Shown: one piece after another, positions 1-9,885 of the stretch
How positions within the stretch are numbered: position 1 is the stretch's first letter
Layout: each line of letters opens with the position of its first letter
From: a bacterium EF100-94H03 bin56
Lineage (GTDB): Bacteria > Pseudomonadota > Alphaproteobacteria > SP197
Direction: 5' to 3'
NCBI GenBank assembly: GCA_002238685.1
Contig: MPMV01000001.1
Coordinates: 186,001-250,000 of the forward strand
DNA: 64,000 nucleotides
Made by a program: the position numbers and the translations under genes
Notes under the pieces: model-generated
Told to the model about the DNA's origin: nothing
What the model saw: only the letters and a program-made list of their open reading frames with translations
The model's database searches: none

Positions 1-3000
1 GATGTAACCACTCCAGGGGCCTGTCTCGGGACGCTCCCCGGTGACGGCACTCGAGCCGGAATCAAGGTGACGCCAGAAAGCCGGCAGATCTGGTGCTCCC
101 GGGAATCGGCAGGCCATGCCCACAATGGCGATGCCGTCCGAAGCGTCGTCGTGATCGCGCACGGCTGCCGGCACGGTTCGCGCGGCGGGCGCGTCGGCGC
201 CCACGACTTCGGCGAGCTCATCCGCGAGAAAGGCGGAGAGTGCGGCGATGTCGGGGTAGTCGAACACCACCGTATTGGACGCCGTGTAAGCGCCTGCGAA
301 GGCGCGGTTGAGCCGATTGCGGAACTCCACCGCCATCAGGGAATCCATACCCAGGTCGAAAAACCCGACCGTGGGCGCCGGTGGTCTGGGAAGCCTGAGT
401 ACAGCCTTGATTTCTCCCTGGATAAACGACGCCATCACGTCTTCGCGCATTGCCGCGGGCGCATCCTGCAGGCGGGTGAACAGATCGTCGGCCAGGGAAT
501 CATCGGCGCCGTCGTCGGCACCGTCCGACAACAGGTCCTCCAGCAGGGGCGGACGGCTCTCGAGCGATTCTCCAAACGCCGTCCAGTCACGCGCGAGCAC
601 CACGGACGCCGTGGCGTCCTCGCGCACCAGCCGGTCGAAGGCCCTCATGCCCTGTTGCGGATCGATCCACTCGAGCCCGCCCGACGCGGAGCGCCGGGAC
701 ATCCGCTCCCGCTGTTCCTCAGCCTCCCCGATCTCCGACCAGGCGCCCCAGGCAATGACCTGGCCGGCAAGCCCGAGGGAGCGACGGTGCGCGGCGAGCT
801 GGTCGAGGAACGCATTCGCCGCCGCATGGTTGGCCTGGCCCGGATTACCAAGAACGCCCGCGACACTCGAGAAGAGAACGAACATGTCGAGATCGCGATT
901 TTCGGTCGCCCTGTGCAGATGCCATGCTCCCAGAATCTTGGGCCAGAGCACCGTTTCGAAGTTCTCCCAGCCCTGATTGCCGATCGCGGCGTCCGAAAGG
1001 ACACCGACGCTGTGGATCACGCCCGCGAGTGGCGGCAGGTCCTCGTCGATCCGCGCCATCATGGCGTCCATCGCGGGCGGATCGGTCATATCGGCTATCT
1101 CCACCCGCACCTCGGCTCCCCTCTTGCGGAGTGCCTCGATCACCCGCTCGACGTCGGGGTCGGGAGACCGTCGGCCGTTGAGCACGATGGAACCGGCGCC
1201 GCGGTCTGCCAGCCATTCCGCCACCGCGCAGCCGATGCCGCCAAGTCCACCGGTGACGAGATAGCTCCGGTCACCCCGCAGGGCTCCCCTGGCGAGCGGC
1301 GAGTTGGTGAAGACGATCTTGCCGATGTGCCGGGCGCCCTGCATGCACTTCATCGCAGCTCCCACTTCGGCCACGGGCCATCGCGCGTGGAGCAGCGGAG
1401 TCACCTCTCCGGCGGCAAGCCGCGCCATCACGCCGCGCAGGATGTCACCGGCGCGTGCGGGTTCGTCCTCCTTGAGAGCGTCGATCATGAGGATGGCATA
1501 GGACACGTCCGGACGCGCAGCCGCCATCTCGTCGTCGCTCAGGATGCCGACCCGGCCCATTTCGACGAAGCGCCCGCCTCGGGCGAGGCATGACAGGCTG
1601 GCCTCGATGAAGCCCTCGCCGGTCAGGCTGTTCAGCACCATGTCGACGCCGGCGCCGTCTGTCACCTCCAGGATATCCTGGCCGAAGGCCGTCGTGCGGC
1701 TGTCGAACACATGAGTCACGCCCAGCGATCGGAGATGGTCCCGCTTGCGCGCACTCGCCGTGGCGAAGACCTCCGCGCCCGCCGCCTGCGCCAACTGGAT
1801 GGCCGCAAGGCCTACCCCGCCTGCCCCGGCGTGGATGAGCACGCGATCGCCCGCCTTCAGCCCCGAGAGCTCGAACGACAGCGCGGCTGAAACAAACGCC
1901 GTCGGAAATGTCGCAAGCTCGCTGACCGAGAAACCCGGTGGTGCGGCGACGATCATCTTTTCCAGAGTCACGGTCTCGGAGCCGTAGTTGCGGAACGTCA
2001 GTCCGACGACGCGGTCTCCCAGGGAGACGCCGGTAACACCCTCTCCGACTTCGAGGACGCGGCCGCAGAACTCCCCGCCCATGAAGTCGTCGACGACGCC
2101 GATGGCGATGAAGACGTCGCGGAAATTGAGCCCGAAGGCGTCGACCGTTGCGCGGACCTCTCCGGGTTCGAGCCTGCGCGGCGGCACCTGCATGATCCCG
2201 ATCGAGTCGAGCGAGCCGCCGGCATCGGGCTTCAGTTCCCAACCGGGTTCCTCGGGAAGGATCAGCCGGTCCGCGACCGCTTCTGCGCGGACCAGCCGCG
2301 CGCCAAGGCGGCGGCCGAATCGATGGGCGATGTGTGTTTCCGCATCGGGATGGAGGAACTCGTCCGCCAGGCCGGATGGCAGGACCGCATCGTCGGGATC
2401 GAGATCCAGCATTCTCGGTTGCAGCTGGGGCGCTTCCCGTGCCGCCACCTTGCCGAAGCCCCACAGAGTGGCGCCGGTCAGTTGTCCGCCACGCTCGCGC
2501 TCCAGGATCTGCGCGCCCCGCGTCAGGAACCAGAGACCCTTCGACAGGGCCAGATCGCTGTCCACCAGCGCCTGGGTCAGTGCCAGCGCGCTCGCCGCCG
2601 CATGGCGGGTGTCCTCGGCCAGTTCCGCGGTCGTCGCCTGCGCGCCGTGGCCGTCCAGCCCGGCAAGATGAACGACGCCTGCAAGGTCGCCCGGCAGGTT
2701 TTCGAGCAGGGATGTCCACGACTCGCGTCGCTCCGCCTCCACGAGAGTCTTGACGACGCCCGCGGCCTCCGTTGGTTCACCGGGGGGCGTTTGCGGTCCG
2801 GCAAGCACCACCGTCTGGTTGTGTGCCGCGAGATCCGCCGCGAGATCCGCCGCCACGCCACCGCGGTCGGCGGCCAGGACCCAGATACCCCGCATCTCGC
2901 TCACGTCCGCCGGGCCCCGGGCAAGGATCACGCCCCGGTCCGGATTGGCGTTCGGGTCGGACTCGTCGAAGCCAAGGATCGCGATGTCTCCGAAGCCGGC

Positions 3001-6000
3001 GTCACCCAATGCCTGACGCCACACCGCCGGAGTGGCGAGGGCATGGTGTGGGCGATACGTGTCGGCAAATCGCCACCAGCCGTCGAGTTGCCCGAAGGTC
3101 AGGTCGAGCCATCCCTGGCCACGCAGGTTCTCCAGCGCGACAAGCTGGCCCGACGGGGCGAGGACCTTGAGGCAGTGCGCCAGCGTCTCGTTCAGATATC
3201 GTGTCGCGTGCAGCACATTGGAAGCGATCACGAGGTCGTAGCCGTGCCGGTCGAAGTCCTGTTCCGCCGGGTCCTTCTCGATATCCAGCACCCTGTAGTT
3301 GATCGATGCCTCGGCGCCGCCGAAGCGCGATTCCGCCTCCGCAAAGAAGCCGGCCGAGATATCCGTATAGGTGTACTCGTAGCGCCCTTCCGGAAACTCC
3401 GGGAGTATGGCCGCGGTGGCCGAGCCGGTGCCGGCCCCGATCTCCAGAATACGCAGCGTGCGTCCATCCGGCAGGGCTCGCAGCAATGCCGCCGTCGCAT
3501 CCGCCAGCATCCGGTTCGCGGCGCGGGCCACCGGCGCCTTCAGATAGAGGTCGGCCGCTGTCGGTTCGCCGCTGCTGAACAGCAGTGTCAACGGATCCAT
3601 GCGTCCCTGCAGGACATCGGCCAGGGCATCGGCGCTTCGTCGGAACAGGCCGATTTCGGTCGTGCCATGCGCGTACTGCGCCGCCATGTCGCCAGCCACG
3701 GCATCCGGGTCGCTCGCCAGTCCCCCCGGCAGAGGTGCTCCGGAGGAAACGTTGACGACGAAGCTGTCGCCCTGGCCCTCCAGAACCCCGTCCTGAGCCA
3801 GCATCTCCAGCATGCGGCGGAACAGTCGCCGGTGGTGGTCGCCGACCTCCAGACGCTCCCGCAACGCCTCGGACTCCACGCGTTCGCCGGCGATGCGTTG
3901 CCAGCCGAGCCTGTCCAGAGTCCGGAGGGCGTAGGCGCGCGCCAACTGCTCCAGATCCGCAAGCAGCGCGGCCCGGCTTTGCGCGCCCACATCCTCGTTC
4001 GCCAGGTAGTTGCTGAAGAGTTGGGTGTCGGCCGCAATGTCCCGCGGCCCGGTCAGGAAATCCGCAGGCAACATGCCGGGTGCAAGGGAGCGGTCCTGCC
4101 AGACGATCTCGTAGAGGAGATCGTCAATTCCTTCCACGGAAGCCAGCAACGCCGCCCGTGTCGCGCGTTTGACCGTAAAGCCGGCCAGTTCGCCGACCGG
4201 TACGCCGTCCGGATCATAGAGCCACAGATCGGCGGCCCGAACCTCGGGCTCATAGTCGTCGGCATCCGCTTGCGGACCCGCGGGAGTTTCCCTCATCTTC
4301 ACATGGCAAACCAGTCGACCCGGCAGACTGCCCGCCAGCCACAGTCGCTCCCAGGCGAAGGGGAGGTAGGTGATGTCCTCGCCGTCGCTGCCGGCGTTGC
4401 GCGCAGCGCCGACGGCCTGGAAACAGCCGTCGAGCACGAGCGGATGCACATCGAGCGCATCACCTTCTCGCTCGACGGGGAGCACCACGTCCGCGACCGC
4501 TTCACCGGCGTGGGCCCACAGCGCCTGCAGCGTGCGGAAGGAGGGACCGAGATCGATTCCGACAGCGGCCTTGGAGCGGTAGTAAGCGGCGAGGTCGACC
4601 GGCACGAGGCCGGCCTTAACTCCCTCGACATCGAGGCGCGACGGCGTCCGCGTCGAACCGGAGGCGTCTGTCGGGGTGCGGCCCTCTGCATGCAGTGTCC
4701 ACGTGTCCTCGCTGTCGCCCCTGCTGAGAATGCGAATCCGGCGGGAACCGTGGTCGTCGTCGTCCAGCAGGACCTGCATCCGCCGGCCCCTGTCGTTCGA
4801 TCTCTCCTCCGCGTCGTCTTCGGGAAAGACCAGGGCGTTCTGTATCTGAAAGTCCTCGACCGCAGCTTCCCCGCCGCCATCCCCGCGGATGCCGGTGGCG
4901 GCCATCGCACCGTAGAGCGCGCCGGGCGCAATCAGACGGCCGAACACCCGATGGTCGTTGAGCCACGTCGGGTCCGAGGCAAAGACCTCGGTGTCGAAGG
5001 CGACCTCGCCGCTCGCGGACTCGTGGCGTGTTCCCAGCAAGGGGTGGCCGGTCTGAGACCGCCGCCTGGTTCCCTCGACCCAGTAGCGTTCTCGCTGGAA
5101 GGCATAGCCGGGCAGGGCGATGCGGCAGCGCATCTCGCCCGTGAACAGTCCCGGAAAGTCGAGCGCCAGGCCCGCATCGTAGGCGCCGGCAACCGCCTCC
5201 GTGAAGCCGCCGCCCGAACCCGGCGGCGGCGGCTCCTCATCCTTGCCCGGCCGCCGCAAGCTTGAGAGCACGACCGGAGGTTCGGCTGTGGATTCCGGCC
5301 ATGCCATCGTTGCCATCGGGCCCAACACGGCATGGGGACCGATCTCGATGATCGCGTCTACGCCGATCTCAGCCAGGGTCTCGATGCACTCACGGAAGGC
5401 CACCGGTTCGCGCACCTGACGCCGCCAATAGGACGCGTCCGGCGCGACACCGGCCTCCAGCGCGCGGCCGGTCAGATTGCTGACGAACGGGATCGAAGGC
5501 GGAGCGAACACGGTTCCGGCCAATGCGCCTTCCAGGTCGTCCAGGGCCGGGTCGATCATCGCGCTGTGGTAGGCCGGGCTCTTGCGCAGTTTCACGGCCC
5601 GGATGTCCTGACCTTCCAGGCGTCCCAGGATCGCGTCGATCTCCACCGCCGGACCGCTGATCACCTGCTGGGCGCCGTTGTCCACCGCGATACAAAGGCC
5701 GATGCCGTCCGAAGCCGCATTGTGTTCGTCCAGTGCCTCGGCGACACGCGGAGCGGGCGCAAAAACCGCGGCCATCGCGCCGTCGCCGGGAAGCGCCCCG
5801 ATCAGCCCGCCCCGGGCTGCGGCGAAGCGCAGTCCTTCCTCCAGACTGAACACGCCCGCAGCCTGCGCCGCCGCGATCTCGCCAAGACTGTGTCCGACCA
5901 CGACATTCGGCCGTACGCCGAGAGTGTCCCACAGCGCGGTGAGCGCGCATTCAAGGGCATAGATCGCCGGCTGTTTCCACCGGGGCTCGTCGAGGTCACC

Positions 6001-7902
6001 CGCGGCTCCCGGTTGGCCGAACATCACGTCCAGCAGTGACGCATCCCGTTCCTTGGCGAGGATCGCGTCGCAGCGGTCGAGCACGGCGCGCACCGCCGGC
6101 TCGCTTGCGTAGAGTGCTTCGCCCATGCCAGGCCATTGACTGGCCTGTCCGGTAAAGGCGAACACCACCTTCCTCGCCGCCGCCGGCACCCGCGTGCCGC
6201 CTGCTTCCCGGAGATCTTGCAGGCCGGCGCGCAGGGATCCGGCGTCATGGAACACCACTGCCGACCGGCACTCGAAATGACTGCGTCCGACGGCGGCCGT
6301 CCAGGCCATGTCGGCAAGCGCTTCCGCACTGTCGTCGCGGGTGCCTTCATCGAGCCAGGACAGGTACGATCCCGCGAGTTCCCTCATGGCTTCGTCCGAT
6401 CTGCCCGAGAGAGGCAGGATTCGCGACCCGCGCGAGGCCAGTGTCTTCGCAACCGGCGCCGCTCCTTCGATTGAGGACGGTTGAATGATGGCGATGCACC
6501 GCGGCGGCCCGTCGGTCCAGCGTCCCGGATCTTCGGCGACGGTGTCGTGCCGGTCACCATACCCTTCCAGCACCACATGGGCGTTGGTCCCCGACCAGCC
6601 GAATCCGCTCACCCCCGCGCGCGGCGGCGCACCGGCAGACCGTGGCCATTCAGTGGGCTCTGCCGTCACCCGCAGGGGCAGACGGTCCCATTCGATTTCC
6701 GGACTGGGATCCCGGAAATGGAGGTGCCTGGGGATGACTCCCCGCCTCATGGCCAGCACCGTCTTGATCACCCCGGCGACTCCGGCCGCCGCTTCAAGGT
6801 GGCCGATATTGGTCTTGACCGAGCCGATCAGCAACGGGCGTTCCGGATCGCGTCCGTGGCCATAAGCCGTGCCGGTTGCCTGCGCTTCAATGGGATCGCC
6901 AACCTCGGTGCCTGTCCCGTGCGCCTCCACGTAGTCCACATCCGAAGGCATGAGGCCGGCCCGTTTCAGCGCGGACTCCATGACTTTTTCCTGTGCCGGA
7001 CCGCTTGGCACGGTCAGACCCGGGCTGGCGCCATCCTGGTTCAGCGCGGTACCCCGTATCACCGCCCATATGCGGTCGCCGTCGGCCTCGGCATCAGAGA
7101 GACGCTTGATCACCACGATCCCGCAGCCCTCACCGCGCACGTAGCCGTTGGCAGCCGCATCGAAGGTGGCGCACCGGCCGTCCGGCGAAAGCATGCCGGC
7201 ATTGGCGCGCATCTCCAGCAGACGACCGGAGAGGATCGCATGCACGCCGCCCGCCAGCGCCACGTCCGCCTCGTCTCGCTGCAGGGCGGTCACCGCCTGA
7301 TGAATCGCGACCAGGGAGGACGAGCAGGCCGTATCGAGCGCGAGCGCCGGGCCTTCCAGGCCGAGAGCGAAGGAGACCCGGCCGATTGCGGTGTTGAACG
7401 AGGTACCGGTGACGGAGTAAAGGCTCGCGGCGGGTTCGTCAGGCCGGGTTCTTTCCAGGATCAGCCCGCGATACTCGTTGTTGCTGATCCCCGCAAAGAC
7501 GCCGGTGCGGCTGCCCTTCAGGTTGTCGGGGTCGATGCCGGCATCCTCCAGCGCGCGCCAGCAGGTTTCCAGCATCATTCGCTGCTGGGGGTCGAGAAAC
7601 TGCGCTTCCACCGGCGAGATGCGAAAGAAGGCGGCGTCGAACCGATCGAGTTCGTCGAGGTAGGCGCCGAACCTGCAGGCCGGGGCTCGCCCCTCGCCTT
7701 CAGCGAACAGTTCACCGATGCGACCAACGCCGGAACCGGGAACCCCTTCGATCACGCCGCTTTTCCCCTCTTCCAGCATGCGCCAGAAGGCGAAGAGGTC
7801 GTCTGCGCCGGGGAAACGGCAGGCCATGCCTACAATCGCCATGGCCTCGCCGCCGGCGGACACTCCCTGTTTGCGGCCTTCCGTCCTGTTCGGATCCGTC
7901 AT
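1..7902 (-). CDS. Type I polyketide synthase, one full reducing module plus the start of a second KS (partial, runs off left edge)
   Basis: One uninterrupted minus-strand frame, at least 2634 codons, with no stop before the window edge. ATG at 7902 follows AGGAGAGCAGTCC. Domains in order: KS (about 15-440; DTACSSS with Cys193, EAHGTGT His328, NIGH His368); AT (about 550-870; GHSLGE Ser672; specificity region SPAYHSAM, nearer malonyl than methylmalonyl type); DH (about 950-1240; HRVFGRLIAP with His984, later DGCFQ); C-methyltransferase (IGAGTGSA near 1489); a linker probably holding a structural KR half; ER (HAGAGGVG near 2024); KR (TGGLGGIG near 2217); ACP (GMDSL, Ser2521). A second KS (IVGMACRFPGA) starts near residue 2590. 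A module with MT, DH, ER and KR should build a methylated, reduced chain. The KR has His2359 where a catalytic Tyr is usual (QANHAAAN). The product is unknown. It is the last gene of a minus-strand row with the permease, transferase and ACP. Confidence 0.95.
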   Translation of the reverse strand, partial: MTDPNRTEGRKQGVSAGGEAMAIVGMACRFPGADDLFAFWRMLEEGKSGVIEGVPGSGVGRIGELFAEGEGRAPACRFGAYLDELDRFDAAFFRISPVEAQFLDPQQRMMLETCWRALEDAGIDPDNLKGSRTGVFAGISNNEYRGLILERTRPDEPAASLYSVTGTSFNTAIGRVSFALGLEGPALALDTACSSSLVAIHQAVTALQRDEADVALAGGVHAILSGRLLEMRANAGMLSPDGRCATFDAAANGYVRGEGCGIVVIKRLSDAEADGDRIWAVIRGTALNQDGASPGLTVPSGPAQEKVMESALKRAGLMPSDVDYVEAHGTGTEVGDPIEAQATGTAYGHGRDPERPLLIGSVKTNIGHLEAAAGVAGVIKTVLAMRRGVIPRHLHFRDPSPEIEWDRLPLRVTAEPTEWPRSAGAPPRAGVSGFGWSGTNAHVVLEGYGDRHDTVAEDPGRWTDGPPRCIAIIQPSSIEGAAPVAKTLASRGSRILPLSGRSDEAMRELAGSYLSWLDEGTRDDSAEALADMAWTAAVGRSHFECRSAVVFHDAGSLRAGLQDLREAGGTRVPAAARKVVFAFTGQASQWPGMGEALYASEPAVRAVLDRCDAILAKERDASLLDVMFGQPGAAGDLDEPRWKQPAIYALECALTALWDTLGVRPNVVVGHSLGEIAAAQAAGVFSLEEGLRFAAARGGLIGALPGDGAMAAVFAPAPRVAEALDEHNAASDGIGLCIAVDNGAQQVISGPAVEIDAILGRLEGQDIRAVKLRKSPAYHSAMIDPALDDLEGALAGTVFAPPSIPFVSNLTGRALEAGVAPDASYWRRQVREPVAFRECIETLAEIGVDAIIEIGPHAVLGPMATMAWPESTAEPPVVLSSLRRPGKDEEPPPPGSGGGFTEAVAGAYDAGLALDFPGLFTGEMRCRIALPGYAFQRERYWVEGTRRRSQTGHPLLGTRHESASGEVAFDTEVFASDPTWLNDHRVFGRLIAPGALYGAMAATGIRGDGGGEAAVEDFQIQNALVFPEDDAEERSNDRGRRMQVLLDDDDHGSRRIRILSRGDSEDTWTLHAEGRTPTDASGSTRTPSRLDVEGVKAGLVPVDLAAYYRSKAAVGIDLGPSFRTLQALWAHAGEAVADVVLPVEREGDALDVHPLVLDGCFQAVGAARNAGSDGEDITYLPFAWERLWLAGSLPGRLVCHVKMRETPAGPQADADDYEPEVRAADLWLYDPDGVPVGELAGFTVKRATRAALLASVEGIDDLLYEIVWQDRSLAPGMLPADFLTGPRDIAADTQLFSNYLANEDVGAQSRAALLADLEQLARAYALRTLDRLGWQRIAGERVESEALRERLEVGDHHRRLFRRMLEMLAQDGVLEGQGDSFVVNVSSGAPLPGGLASDPDAVAGDMAAQYAHGTTEIGLFRRSADALADVLQGRMDPLTLLFSSGEPTAADLYLKAPVARAANRMLADATAALLRALPDGRTLRILEIGAGTGSATAAILPEFPEGRYEYTYTDISAGFFAEAESRFGGAEASINYRVLDIEKDPAEQDFDRHGYDLVIASNVLHATRYLNETLAHCLKVLAPSGQLVALENLRGQGWLDLTFGQLDGWWRFADTYRPHHALATPAVWRQALGDAGFGDIAILGFDESDPNANPDRGVILARGPADVSEMRGIWVLAADRGGVAADLAADLAAHNQTVVLAGPQTPPGEPTEAAGVVKTLVEAERRESWTSLLENLPGDLAGVVHLAGLDGHGAQATTAELAEDTRHAAASALALTQALVDSDLALSKGLWFLTRGAQILERERGGQLTGATLWGFGKVAAREAPQLQPRMLDLDPDDAVLPSGLADEFLHPDAETHIAHRFGRRLGARLVRAEAVADRLILPEEPGWELKPDAGGSLDSIGIMQVPPRRLEPGEVRATVDAFGLNFRDVFIAIGVVDDFMGGEFCGRVLEVGEGVTGVSLGDRVVGLTFRNYGSETVTLEKMIVAAPPGFSVSELATFPTAFVSAALSFELSGLKAGDRVLIHAGAGGVGLAAIQLAQAAGAEVFATASARKRDHLRSLGVTHVFDSRTTAFGQDILEVTDGAGVDMVLNSLTGEGFIEASLSCLARGGRFVEMGRVGILSDDEMAAARPDVSYAILMIDALKEDEPARAGDILRGVMARLAAGEVTPLLHARWPVAEVGAAMKCMQGARHIGKIVFTNSPLARGALRGDRSYLVTGGLGGIGCAVAEWLADRGAGSIVLNGRRSPDPDVERVIEALRKRGAEVRVEIADMTDPPAMDAMMARIDEDLPPLAGVIHSVGVLSDAAIGNQGWENFETVLWPKILGAWHLHRATENRDLDMFVLFSSVAGVLGNPGQANHAAANAFLDQLAAHRRSLGLAGQVIAWGAWSEIGEAEEQRERMSRRSASGGLEWIDPQQGMRAFDRLVREDATASVVLARDWTAFGESLESRPPLLEDLLSDGADDGADDSLADDLFTRLQDAPAAMREDVMASFIQGEIKAVLRLPRPPAPTVGFFDLGMDSLMAVEFRNRLNRAFAGAYTASNTVVFDYPDIAALSAFLADELAEVVGADAPAARTVPAAVRDHDDASDGIAIVGMACRFPGAPDLPAFWRHLDSGSSAVTGERPETGPWSGYI

Positions 7903-7992
7903 TGGACTGCTCTCCTGGTCAGCTGACCGCCATGATCATACCGCGAGCGAAATGTGAACAGGCAGCAACAGAGTCGTGACGCAATGCCGCTC

Positions 7993-9744
7993 TCAATCGG
8001 CGTCGGACATCGGCGCCGCAACGCGAACGGTCACGATGTCGACACCGTGATACTGCTGGTGATGAACAGAGGATGCCAGCCCGCGCAAGAGTCGCAGCGA
8101 CACCTCCCGCTCCGCGGGCGTTGCGCCCGGCTCGTCGCCGATCAGCGCGAGGCGATCCTGGAGGTTGACGTCCTGTGCGGCCACGACGAATTCGACGACC
8201 GCGCCGGTGCCTTCCCTGTGGACCGCCAGACGCAGACGCCGGCCCGGATTCGCCACGTCTGACCCGTCGTCCTGGTGGAGAAGAGTGAGAAGCGTCTCCT
8301 CGCAGGCAGCGTCGAGCCGCGCGGCCATCGCCGCGCCCCACCCGTTCCGGTCGGCAAGGATGCCGAGGAAACTCCTGATCTTCGGCATCGAGGAGGTCTC
8401 GAACGCAACCACGAGCTGGCTGCGGCGTGGTTTCGTCAATTCCACGAAAAGTGTCATCAGGATGGCCGTGGCGCCTCCTGTCATGACCCCGTTTCGCAGG
8501 AGTCCACCGGCGATCCCGGAAACATGTTCGGGATAGATCATGTCGTACTGGAAACCGATGCCGACCCAGAAGGAGACGCCAATGATCAGGCCCTTGCGGT
8601 AGTCGATCCCGTCGCGCATCGCGACACTCATTCCGACAATGAAGATCATGGCCAGCAACACCCCGAGATAGGCGGCGACCACCGGGCCCGGTATCGCCAG
8701 CACGACGGCGAGCGCCTTCGGCAGAAATGCGATTACGACAAGGATTGCGCCGGTGGCGATACCAACGCTGCGGCTCGCGACACCCGTCAACTCGGTTACG
8801 GACGCACCGACGGTCGTGGAAGCGTTCGGCACCGTACCGGCGAGACCGGTGAGCAGGTTGCCCAGACCGTCCACTGTGATCGCGCCCTGTACCGCGCGGA
8901 AATCCACCGCCCGCGGCCGGCGCCACGAAACCCGCTGGATGGCCACGGCGCCGCTGATGGTCCGGACCGAGGCAATGACGGTTACGAGCAGAAAGGTCGG
9001 CAGAAGCGACCAGAATGCCGGGCCGAATTCGAGATCGAAGCCCGCCCACTCGCCCGTTGGAAAACCGATCCACGGCGCCTCGATGATGCGGTCCGTGTCG
9101 TAGAGGCCGAACGCGGCGGCGACAACGGAGCCTGCGACCACCCCGACGATCGGCGCCCACAAGCGTGGCGCGTCCGTCACCTTCAGCGCGATGCCTACGA
9201 TGACGAGGAGTACCGCAAGGGCGCTCAGCGCCGATGCCATAACGGACGTGCCGTCCGGTACTGCGGTCAGGAGACCGAACACGGCAGGCATCACCGTCAC
9301 GGGGATCAACATCAGGACCGTTGCCGAAAGCGTCGGTGTCAGCAGCCGCTGGAACAGCGGCAACCGCGCGGCCAGCACGAGCGGAAGCACGGACGAGACA
9401 ACAACCAGGGTCGCCATAAGCGCTGGCCCGCCCTCGGCAACCGCGGTAATGCAGACGGCAATGTAGACCCCGGTGGGACCCATGACGACCAGGTGGCCGG
9501 TGCCGATTCGCCAGATCCGGATTGCGTGCAGGATCGTTGTAGCGCCGCAGATCGCGACCGTTGCGAACACCGCCCAGGAGAGATAGCTCTCGCTTGCTCC
9601 GCCGGCCCGCATCACGATCGTCGGGATCAGGATGATGCCAGCCAGTGAGAGAATGACGATCTGCAGTCCCAGGCCGAGCGAGAGCGCCGGAGCCGGCGTC
9701 TCATCGGGCTGGAAGCGGATGCCTCGCGTTTCGGCGGCGCTCAT
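7993..9744 (-). CDS. NCS2-family (xanthine/uracil-type) permease with C-terminal HATPase-like domain
   Basis: 583 residues from ATG at 9744; an in-frame start at 9813 adds 23 residues without hydrophobic character. Residues about 20-430 form many membrane segments and carry the NCS2-like stretch DGLGNLLTGLAGTVPN, as in nucleobase:cation symporters. The last 130 residues or so are soluble. They resemble the RsbW/HATPase_c fold, with DAACEETLLTLLHQ in the place of the N-box and a late EVSLRLLRGLASSV helix. I infer a transporter whose C-terminal domain binds a nucleotide or a partner protein. It ends 90 bp before the PKS start on the same strand and lies downstream of the phosphopantetheinyl transferase, so it may be co-transcribed with both. 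A SulP transporter was considered, but no STAS domain is seen. The substrate is unknown. Confidence 0.75.
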   Translation of the reverse strand: MSAAETRGIRFQPDETPAPALSLGLGLQIVILSLAGIILIPTIVMRAGGASESYLSWAVFATVAICGATTILHAIRIWRIGTGHLVVMGPTGVYIAVCITAVAEGGPALMATLVVVSSVLPLVLAARLPLFQRLLTPTLSATVLMLIPVTVMPAVFGLLTAVPDGTSVMASALSALAVLLVIVGIALKVTDAPRLWAPIVGVVAGSVVAAAFGLYDTDRIIEAPWIGFPTGEWAGFDLEFGPAFWSLLPTFLLVTVIASVRTISGAVAIQRVSWRRPRAVDFRAVQGAITVDGLGNLLTGLAGTVPNASTTVGASVTELTGVASRSVGIATGAILVVIAFLPKALAVVLAIPGPVVAAYLGVLLAMIFIVGMSVAMRDGIDYRKGLIIGVSFWVGIGFQYDMIYPEHVSGIAGGLLRNGVMTGGATAILMTLFVELTKPRRSQLVVAFETSSMPKIRSFLGILADRNGWGAAMAARLDAACEETLLTLLHQDDGSDVANPGRRLRLAVHREGTGAVVEFVVAAQDVNLQDRLALIGDEPGATPAEREVSLRLLRGLASSVHHQQYHGVDIVTVRVAAPMSDAD

Positions 9745-9885
9745 GTTGCCTGTCGGTCGCGCAGGCCGCAGGCCGTGCGGCGGCACGCTGGGCGAACGAC
9801 CGCATCGGGACAAGGGCGGACTCCGGCCACGGCGGTTACCACCGGGACTCGCTGTCCGGCGGTTCGTCGCCGGTATCGATCCGGG

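Noticed and set aside
67-1593. Plus-strand frame of 508 codons at the left end
   Set aside because: Antisense to the ER-KR-ACP part of the PKS; Arg/His-rich composition and no known motif.
2323-5265. Long plus-strand open frame of 980 codons inside the PKS region
   Set aside because: It is antisense to the PKS. High GC in third positions opens the opposite frame; it has no motifs, and the minus frame carries complete PKS domains.
6481-7926. Plus-strand frame of 481 codons
   Set aside because: Antisense to the ketosynthase domain, which has all three active-site motifs on the minus strand.
8275-9648. Plus-strand frame of 457 codons
   Set aside because: Antisense to the permease; extremely rich in Asp, Arg, Gly and His with no membrane or catalytic pattern.
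7993-9744. SulP/SLC26 anion transporter for the permease
   Set aside because: The C-terminal domain is not STAS-like and the DGLGNLLTGLAGTVPN stretch fits NCS2 better.
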